Assembly (NCBI RefSeq): GCF_003363755.1
Contig: NZ_CP031396.1
Span: 5,550,501 to 5,614,500, forward strand
DNA: 64,000 nt
Direction of reading: 5' to 3'
From: Pseudomonas protegens
GTDB lineage: Bacteria; Pseudomonadota; Gammaproteobacteria; Pseudomonadales; Pseudomonadaceae
Shown: in pieces, positions 58,277-64,000 of the stretch
How the letters are laid out: every line of letters starts with the position of its first letter
Position numbering within the stretch: position 1 is the stretch's first letter
Made by a program: the position numbers and the translations under genes
The notes under the pieces: generated by a model
Databases searched by the model: none
The model's input: only the letters and a program-made list of their open reading frames with translations
Told to the model about the DNA's origin: nothing

Positions 58277-60676
58277 ATGCCGTTGCATGTGGTACGCCCG
58301 AAGATCCTGGGTTTCATTAGTGAAGAAGTCTCTGCCTGGCTAGTGGCTGTGCTGGTGTTGCTTGCGGGCGGCATTCTCACCGGGCTGCTGGCCTGGTCCA
58401 CTTACAACTCGAACAAACAGCAACTGCGCCAGCGCTTCCAATTGCTCGCCAGTGAACGCTACAGCCGTATCGAAGAGCGCTTTCAAGACCAGGAGCAACG
58501 CCTGGACGGTCTGCGGCGTTTCTTTGTCAATTCCGACCTGGTGACCCGCCAGGACTTCGATGGTTACGCCAAGCCTCTGCTGCGCCACACTCAGGCCTAT
58601 GCCTGGGCGCCTCTGGTGAGTCGTGCCCAGCGGCCGGCGTTCGAACAGGCGGTGCGGGATCAGGGGGTGGCGGGGTTCACCATCCTGCAATTGAACGCCA
58701 GCGGCCAGATGGAGCCCGCCGGTGAGCAAGAAGACTTTGCGCCGATTCTGTACAGCCAGACGCAAAGCCCTCTGGGGTCGCCCCTGGGGCACGACTTGCT
58801 GGCCCAGCCTCAGCGCCGGGCTACTCTGGAGCGGGCCAGGGAGCTCAACGGCCTGGCGGTTTCGCCGCCTTTGCACCTGGTTGCCGTGGACCCGGCCTAT
58901 GCCCGGGGCGTGCTGCTGGCGGCGCCGGTCAGGCGCCCCCAGGACAGCCCCTTGCCCGAGGCCAGGCCTTACGGTTATGTGCTGGCGGTGATCAGCCTGC
59001 GGCAACTGGTGGCGGACGGCTTGCCAGTGCCGGCCAGCGACAATTTGTCGGTGCGCATTCTCGATCTGTCCACCGAGGGCCAGCACGAGGTGCTCTATGA
59101 ATCGAACAACCCGCCGATCGCCAGTCACCTGACGGCCAGCCGTCTGTTGCGCCTGGCGGACCGGGATTATCAGGTTGATATCCGCCCCAGCGCGGCGTTC
59201 CTGCATGCCAACCAATCTTCCCTGAGCAGCCTGGTGATTCTCGGTGGCTTGCTCAGTCTGCTGCTCAGCGCCTTGCTCTATGTGCTGGTGAGTCAGCGGC
59301 AACGGGCCTTGGCCCTGGTGGAGCAACGCACGGGGGAGCTGCGCAGTCGCGAGCAGGAATTGCGCGGCACTCACAGTCAGTTGCGCTGCGTGCTCAATGC
59401 CGCGACCCAGGTGGCGATCATCGCCACGGACCTGCGTGGTGTCATCAGTACCTTCAATGCCGGGGCCGAGCAGATGCTCGGCTACAGCAGCAGTGAAGCG
59501 GTAGGCCACCTGACCCTGGAAAGCCTGCACCTGCCCCGGGAGCTGGAAAGCTGGGCTCAGAGCCTTACCCAGCGCTATGGCAAGGCCATTCCAGTGTCCC
59601 GGGCCATGCTGGTGGAAGAAGGCCTGGCCGGTGGCCATGAGGCGCGAGAGTGGACGCTGGTCAGGCGTGACGGCAGCCACCTGCAAGTGAACATGCTGGC
59701 GACCCCGGTGCTGGATGATCAGGGGCTGTGGATCGGCCACCTGGCCATCTGTATCGACATCACCGAGCGCAAGCGGGTGCACGAGGCCCTGGCGGCCCGG
59801 GACCGCCTGTTGAAAAGGCTCAGTGCCCATGTTCCCGGAGGGATCTACCAGTTCAAGCTGGATGCCGAGGGACACGCGAGCTTCACCTATGCCAGCGATG
59901 GCATACGCGAAATCTACGAGATCGAGCCGCAAGTGTTGCAGGAGGATGCCGAGGCAGTGTTCGAGCGTATCCATCCTGAGGATGTGCAGCGGGTGCGCAA
60001 GTCGATCCAGGTTTCCGCCAAGCAGCTCAGTCCGTGGCGCGAGGAGTATCGGGTCTGCCTGCCGCAACGGGGGCTGCGCTGGATGCGTGGCGCGGCGACC
60101 CCGGAAAGCCTGCAGGGCGGCGGCGTGCTCTGGCACGGCTATATCTCGGACATTTCCGACCTCAAGCGGGTCGAGGAAGAGTTGCGTGCGTTGTCAGTGA
60201 CTGACTCCCTGACCGGCATTCACAACCGGCGCTATTTCCAGGAGCAGTTGCAGAGCGAAATGCAGCGTCTTGAGCGTGTTGGAGGCGAGATGGCGGTGAT
60301 CATGCTGGATATCGATCATTTCAAGCGGATCAACGACCAGTACGGACACGGCGTCGGGGATCAGGTATTGCGGGGGCTCTGTGTCCGCATTGGTGGGCGT
60401 CTGCGGCGTACCGATGTGTTCTGCCGTCTCGGCGGCGAGGAGTTCATGGTGCTGTGTCCGGGCACCAACGCCCAGCAGGCGCTGATCCTGGCTCAGGAAC
60501 TGTGGCAGGGACTGCGCAGTTCGCCGATCGAGCCGGTGGGCAGTGTCACCGCCAGTTTCGGCATTGCCAGCTGGCGCGAAGGCGAGGGGGCGGACGGTTT
60601 GTTGTTGCGGGCCGACTCCGGGGTCTATGCCGCCAAGCAGGCCGGACGCGATCGAGTCCAGCCAGAGCTGCCCTGA
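58277..60676 (+). CDS. diguanylate cyclase with CHASE, PAS and GGDEF domains
   Basis: A 799-residue inner-membrane sensor that makes c-di-GMP. Two transmembrane helices (about residues 18-40 and 310-335) flank a periplasmic CHASE-type domain; two PAS/PAC domains follow (about 365-505 and 520-630). The C-terminal GGDEF domain has the active-site LGGEEF (near 721), preceded five residues earlier by the inhibitory RxxD site (RRTD). It should therefore be an active cyclase with product feedback. No EAL domain is present. The CHASE domain suggests it responds to an external small ligand. Confidence 0.93.
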   Translation: MPLHVVRPKILGFISEEVSAWLVAVLVLLAGGILTGLLAWSTYNSNKQQLRQRFQLLASERYSRIEERFQDQEQRLDGLRRFFVNSDLVTRQDFDGYAKPLLRHTQAYAWAPLVSRAQRPAFEQAVRDQGVAGFTILQLNASGQMEPAGEQEDFAPILYSQTQSPLGSPLGHDLLAQPQRRATLERARELNGLAVSPPLHLVAVDPAYARGVLLAAPVRRPQDSPLPEARPYGYVLAVISLRQLVADGLPVPASDNLSVRILDLSTEGQHEVLYESNNPPIASHLTASRLLRLADRDYQVDIRPSAAFLHANQSSLSSLVILGGLLSLLLSALLYVLVSQRQRALALVEQRTGELRSREQELRGTHSQLRCVLNAATQVAIIATDLRGVISTFNAGAEQMLGYSSSEAVGHLTLESLHLPRELESWAQSLTQRYGKAIPVSRAMLVEEGLAGGHEAREWTLVRRDGSHLQVNMLATPVLDDQGLWIGHLAICIDITERKRVHEALAARDRLLKRLSAHVPGGIYQFKLDAEGHASFTYASDGIREIYEIEPQVLQEDAEAVFERIHPEDVQRVRKSIQVSAKQLSPWREEYRVCLPQRGLRWMRGAATPESLQGGGVLWHGYISDISDLKRVEEELRALSVTDSLTGIHNRRYFQEQLQSEMQRLERVGGEMAVIMLDIDHFKRINDQYGHGVGDQVLRGLCVRIGGRLRRTDVFCRLGGEEFMVLCPGTNAQQALILAQELWQGLRSSPIEPVGSVTASFGIASWREGEGADGLLLRADSGVYAAKQAGRDRVQPELP

Positions 60677-60721
60677 TCGCTGACAGCGGCGGAGCGGGTC
60701 CGCCACTGTCGCAACAGCGAG

Positions 60722-62182
60722 TTAGAGAACGGATGCGCTGGTGGCCAGTTTTGGCTGGCGATACAGATCCAGCAGCACCTGATCCAGCACCGAAGAGGCG
60801 CCGAAGGGGCGCGGATCGTTGAGGATCGCCACCACCGCCCAGGTGTTGCCGTTGTCATCGCGGCTATAGCCGGCGATGGCGCGCACGGTGTTCAGGGTGC
60901 CGGTCTTGATGTGGGCCTCACCGGACATGGCGGTGCGTTTCAGGCGCTTGCGCATGGTGCCGTCCATGCCGGCAATCGGCATGGAGCTGATGAACTCGGC
61001 GGCGTAGGGGCTCTTCCAGGCCGCTTGCAGCAGGCCGGCCAGTTCCCGGGCGCTGACCCGTTCGGCACGGGACAGGCCGGAGCCGTTTTCCATTACCAGA
61101 TGCGGCGCGGTGATGCCTTTTTTCGCCAGCCACTGGCGCACCACACGCTGGGCCGCCTTGGCGTCATCGCCGTCGGCTTCATTGCGGTACTTGGCGCCCA
61201 GGCTCAGGAACAGCTGCTGGGCCATGGTGTTGTTGCTGTATTTGTTGATGTCGCGGATGACCTCCGCGAGGTCCGGAGAGAAGGCACGGGCCAGGACCTT
61301 GGCATCCTTGGGTACTACCGCGAGGCGGTCCTTGCCCTGGATGCTGCCGCCCAGTTCGCTCCAGATCGCCCGCACCGCACCGGCGGTGTAGGTGGCGTGG
61401 TCCAGCAGCGACAGGTAGGTCTGGGAACTGCAGCCATCACCCAACTGGCCGCCAACGGTGACGATCACGCTGCCATCGGCCTGGGGCACGGGGTTGTAGC
61501 GAACGTCGCCGGTGCACTGCTTGGTGTTGACTGCCTTGACCTGATTGTCGATGCGGATCTTGGCAATCGGCGGCTCTACCGACACCAGCACCCGGCCGGA
61601 GTCATTGCGGGCGACGAAGCGCAGGGCCTTGAGGTTGACCATCAGCGCGTCGGGCTTGACCAGGAACGGCTTGTTCTCGTCGTTGCCGTCGTCATTGAAC
61701 TCAGGCAACTGCGGTTGCACGAAGTAGTTGCGGTCCAGTACCAGGTCGCCGGTGACTTGCTGCACGCCATTGGCCCGCAGGTCACGCATCAGCAGCCAGA
61801 GCTTCTCCATGTTCAGCTTGGGATCGCCGCCGCCCTTGAGATAGAGATTGCCGTTGAGAATGCCACCGCTGAGGGTGCCATCGGTGTAGAACTCGGTCTT
61901 CCACTGGTGGGTCGGGCCAAGCATTTCCAGGGCCGCGTAGGTGGTCACCAGCTTCATGGTGGAGGCCGGGTTGACCGAGACATCGGCGTTGAAAACCGTC
62001 GGCGTGCCAGGGCCGTTCAGGGGAATCATCACCAGCGACAGGGCGTTGTTCGGGAGCTTGCTGGCTTTGAGGGCTTGTTGAACCTTGGGGGTCAGGGTGG
62101 TGTTGACCGGAGCCGCAGAGACAGGAAATGCCAGGGGAAGAAAAACACTGGCAAGCAACAGAGGACGCAACGATTTGATCAT
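60722..62182 (-). CDS. dacB: D-alanyl-D-alanine carboxypeptidase / endopeptidase (PBP4 type)
   Basis: A 486-residue periplasmic class C penicillin-binding protein. A signal peptide (MIKSLRPLLLASVFLPLAFP) precedes the active-site SxxK in PASTMKLVTTYAA (near residue 70), SxN in YSNNTMAQQL, and KTG in HIKTGTLNTV. It trims peptidoglycan stem peptides. The ATG at 62182 is used because it starts the signal peptide; the frame extends upstream without a ribosome site. Confidence 0.94.
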   Translation of the reverse strand: MIKSLRPLLLASVFLPLAFPVSAAPVNTTLTPKVQQALKASKLPNNALSLVMIPLNGPGTPTVFNADVSVNPASTMKLVTTYAALEMLGPTHQWKTEFYTDGTLSGGILNGNLYLKGGGDPKLNMEKLWLLMRDLRANGVQQVTGDLVLDRNYFVQPQLPEFNDDGNDENKPFLVKPDALMVNLKALRFVARNDSGRVLVSVEPPIAKIRIDNQVKAVNTKQCTGDVRYNPVPQADGSVIVTVGGQLGDGCSSQTYLSLLDHATYTAGAVRAIWSELGGSIQGKDRLAVVPKDAKVLARAFSPDLAEVIRDINKYSNNTMAQQLFLSLGAKYRNEADGDDAKAAQRVVRQWLAKKGITAPHLVMENGSGLSRAERVSARELAGLLQAAWKSPYAAEFISSMPIAGMDGTMRKRLKRTAMSGEAHIKTGTLNTVRAIAGYSRDDNGNTWAVVAILNDPRPFGASSVLDQVLLDLYRQPKLATSASVL

Positions 62183-62416
62183 ATGAAGTGGAACCCTGCA
62201 GTCGAGGGGAAAAAAGGCGAGGGCATGCAGATAAAATCCCTCAGTGATCATGAAAGTGTCGGCATTATGCCCCAAGGTATAGCGGCTTGTGCCGTGCCAC
62301 GGGCCGCCGTGGCGGTATTTTTTTTACCAATGGCGGTCCCGCATCCTCATAGAGTCAGGCAATCGCCCGCCTAAACTGGTAAAGTGCCGCCCGTTATTAC
62401 TTATGAGGATTGTTCC

Positions 62417-62761
62417 ATGGCCACTAACCGTTCCCGCCGTCTGCGCAAAAAACTCTGCGTAGATGAATTTCAGGAGCTGGGTTTTGAGCTGAACCTGGAT
62501 TTCAAAGAAGATCTGGCTGAAGAAGCTATTGACGCTTTCCTCGACGCGTTCCTCAAAGAAGCGATGGAAGCCAACGGTCTGGGCTATGTTGGCGGCGATG
62601 ACTTCGGTCTGGTTTGCCTGAGCAAGCGCGGTTCCGTCAGCGAAGCACAGCGTGCAGCTGTTGAAGCCTGGCTCAAAGGCCGTACCGAGCTGACCAGCGT
62701 TGAAGTCAGCCCGCTGCTGGACGTCTGGTACCCGGACAACGCGATCAACCCAGTCGCGTGA
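62417..62761 (+). CDS. yggL: YggL family 50S ribosome-associated protein
   Basis: A 114-residue protein of the YggL (DUF469) family, which in E. coli binds the 50S subunit. It starts MATNRSRRLRKKLCVDEFQE with a basic N-terminus and then an acidic helical segment (KEDLAEEAIDAFLDAFLKEA). The ATG is preceded by AGGA. A GC-rich hairpin follows the stop. Confidence 0.92.
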   Translation: MATNRSRRLRKKLCVDEFQELGFELNLDFKEDLAEEAIDAFLDAFLKEAMEANGLGYVGGDDFGLVCLSKRGSVSEAQRAAVEAWLKGRTELTSVEVSPLLDVWYPDNAINPVA

Positions 62762-62770
62762 TGTCATGTG

Positions 62771-62794
62771 TGAGCGGCCCGTCCGGGCCGCTCA
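62771..62794 (+). terminator. hairpin terminator of yggL
   Basis: TGAGCGGCCC pairs with GGGCCGCTCA (10 bp) around GTCC, ten bases after the yggL stop. No T-run follows, so termination may be weak. Confidence 0.55.
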
Positions 62795-62882
62795 TGCGTT
62801 GCTGCCCTCCCTGGGTGGCCTTTCGAATTTCCCCTTGTGTTCCTTGTCTCTGTGCGGGCTTGCCCGGGAGATGCTCGTGGGC

Positions 62883-62911
62883 GCCGTTTGCCGGCAAGTC
62901 GGCCCCTACAG
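62883..62911. repeat. REP remnant
   Basis: GCCGTTTGCCGGCAAGTCGG and the following GCCCCTACAG match the REP arm used elsewhere in the window, with no intact partner. Confidence 0.45.
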
Positions 62912-62954
62912 TGGGTGCTGCCTTGGGTAGGAACAGGTAGGCCGGCGAAGTTCT

Positions 62955-64000
62955 TCAGGCATTGCGCCCATTCAGAATCATCAAGGTCACGACCCCAGCG
63001 ACAATTCCCCAGAACGCCGAGCCAATGGAAAACAGCGTCAGCCCCGAGGCCGTCACCATAAAGGTGATCAGCGCCGCTTCTCGCTCTTTCACTTCACTCA
63101 TGGCGATGCTCAAGCCGTTGATGATCGAGCCGAACAGTGCCAGGGCGGCGATGGACAGCACCAGTTCCTTGGGCAAGGCCGCGAACAGCGCAGCTAGGGT
63201 GGCGCCGAAGACCCCGGCGATGCCATAGAAAACCCCGCACCACACTGCGGCGGTGTAACGCTTGCTGCGATCTTCGTGGGCGTGGGGGCCGGTGCAGATC
63301 GCAGCGCTGATCGCCGCCAGGTTGATGCCGTGGGAACCAAACGGCGCCAGCAGCAACGAAGCCAGCCCGGTGGCGGTGATCAGTGGCGAGGCCGGGACGT
63401 TGTAGCCGTCGGCGCGCAGCACCGCGATCCCGGGCATGTTCTGCGAGGTCATGGCGACCACGAACAGTGGAATACCGATGCTGATGGTGGCCGCCAGGGA
63501 AAAGTGCGGCGTGGTCCAGACCGGCGTCGCCACTTCCAGGTGGAAGCCACTGAAGTCCAGCAAGCCCATCAGCCCGGACAGTGCAGTGCCGATCAGCAGG
63601 GCCGCGAGAACGGCATAACGTGGCGACAGGCGCTTGACCACCAGGTAGGTAAGGAACATCCCCAGTACCAGACCGGTGCGGTGTTGGGCCGCCACAAAGA
63701 TTTCACTGCCGATCTTGAACAGGATTCCCGCCAGCAAGGCGGCTGCCAGGGATGCCGGGATCTTTTTCACCAGGCGCTCGAAGCTGCCGGTGAGTCCGCA
63801 AATGGTCACCAGGACTGCGCAAGTGATGTAGGCGCCAATGGCTTCGCCATAGGTCACCCCCGACAGGCTGGTGATCAGCAGGGCAGCGCCGGGTGTGGAC
63901 CAGGCGATGGTGATGGGGGTGCGATAGCGCAGAGACAGGCCGATGCTGCACACCGCCATGCCAATGGAGATGGCCCAGATCCAAGAGGAGATCTGACCGC
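62955..64000 (-). CDS. benE: BenE-type benzoate/H+ symporter, 5' truncated by window edge
   Basis: At least 348 residues of a BenE-family secondary transporter. The frame continues open past the first Met (63959) to the right edge, with WIWAISIGMAVCSIGLSLRY read across it, so the true start lies outside. About ten hydrophobic helices are visible, with family motifs SWTPGAALL-like AWSTPGAALLITS (near the N-terminus) and FGSHGINLAAISAAICTGP. The likely substrate is benzoate or a related aromatic acid with protons; without its catabolic neighbours this is an inference. Confidence 0.85.
   Translation of the reverse strand, partial: GQISSWIWAISIGMAVCSIGLSLRYRTPITIAWSTPGAALLITSLSGVTYGEAIGAYITCAVLVTICGLTGSFERLVKKIPASLAAALLAGILFKIGSEIFVAAQHRTGLVLGMFLTYLVVKRLSPRYAVLAALLIGTALSGLMGLLDFSGFHLEVATPVWTTPHFSLAATISIGIPLFVVAMTSQNMPGIAVLRADGYNVPASPLITATGLASLLLAPFGSHGINLAAISAAICTGPHAHEDRSKRYTAAVWCGVFYGIAGVFGATLAALFAALPKELVLSIAALALFGSIINGLSIAMSEVKEREAALITFMVTASGLTLFSIGSAFWGIVAGVVTLMILNGRNA

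Noticed and set aside
1..64000. CRISPR array or insertion sequence
   Set aside because: No regularly spaced direct repeats and no transposase with terminal inverted repeats were seen. The inverted repeats found are REP elements, terminators or operators.

Overview
The window is chromosomal DNA from a Pseudomonas of the fluorescens group. The evidence is the gene order cmaX-crfX-cmpX-sigX-oprF-cobA-nas/nirDB, a GntR-controlled prpB-prpC-acnD-prpF-prpD cluster, ThrH, the ppsR/ppsA pair, rmf, and GC-rich coding sequence with Pseudomonas-type REP palindromes between genes. Most genes are core metabolism. No CRISPR array, insertion sequence, integrase or rRNA was found.

Layout. 1-5600: a fatty-acid oxidation multifunctional protein (cut by the left edge), a class I amidotransferase, CorA, a PlsC-type acyltransferase and a crotonase. 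5850-9400: tRNA-Ser(GGA) followed by a gene-poor, partly AT-rich stretch with small orphan genes (a secreted Trp/Cys protein, a 61-residue protein, a lipoprotein, a duplicated glycine-zipper protein, an acidic 53-residue protein). 9560-14553: a HAD phosphatase, a divergent SDR/LysR pair, and an NCS1 permease plus Asp/Glu/hydantoin racemase operon with an operator-like palindrome upstream. 15080-18083: cysH, thrH, pabB. 18229-21289: a coupled operon of a secreted retropepsin-like protease, an inactive transglutaminase with a 7-TM region, and an ATP-grasp ligase. 21472-30063: the 2-methylcitrate (propionate) cluster. 30188-37939: a DMT transporter with a divergent MocR regulator, ppsR/ppsA, a hydrolase and an RraA-like protein. 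37965-41859: the cmaX-crfX-cmpX-sigX-oprF envelope-stress block. 41937-53730: nitrate assimilation, all on the minus strand. 53960-64000: pyrD, rmf, rlmL, a CHASE-PAS-GGDEF cyclase, dacB, yggL and a BenE-type transporter cut by the right edge.

The clearest regulatory design is in the nitrate block. NasS (sensor) and NasT (ANTAR antiterminator) are encoded next to three leader RNAs: ahead of nasS itself, ahead of the nitrate transporter, and ahead of nirB. Each leader has paired hairpins with six-base loops carrying A at position 1 and G at position 4. Each is followed by an intrinsic terminator whose 5' arm overlaps the last hairpin. Two of the three are preceded by good sigma-54 -24/-12 promoters. 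Nitrogen limitation would therefore start transcription and nitrate would let it pass the terminator. A kinase/PP2C fusion sits between the transporter and nirB.

Starts were set from Shine-Dalgarno spacing and family N-termini. Several genes use GTG or TTG (thrH, ppsA, sigX, the lipoprotein). All functional names come from motif recognition and remembered family knowledge; no database was searched.
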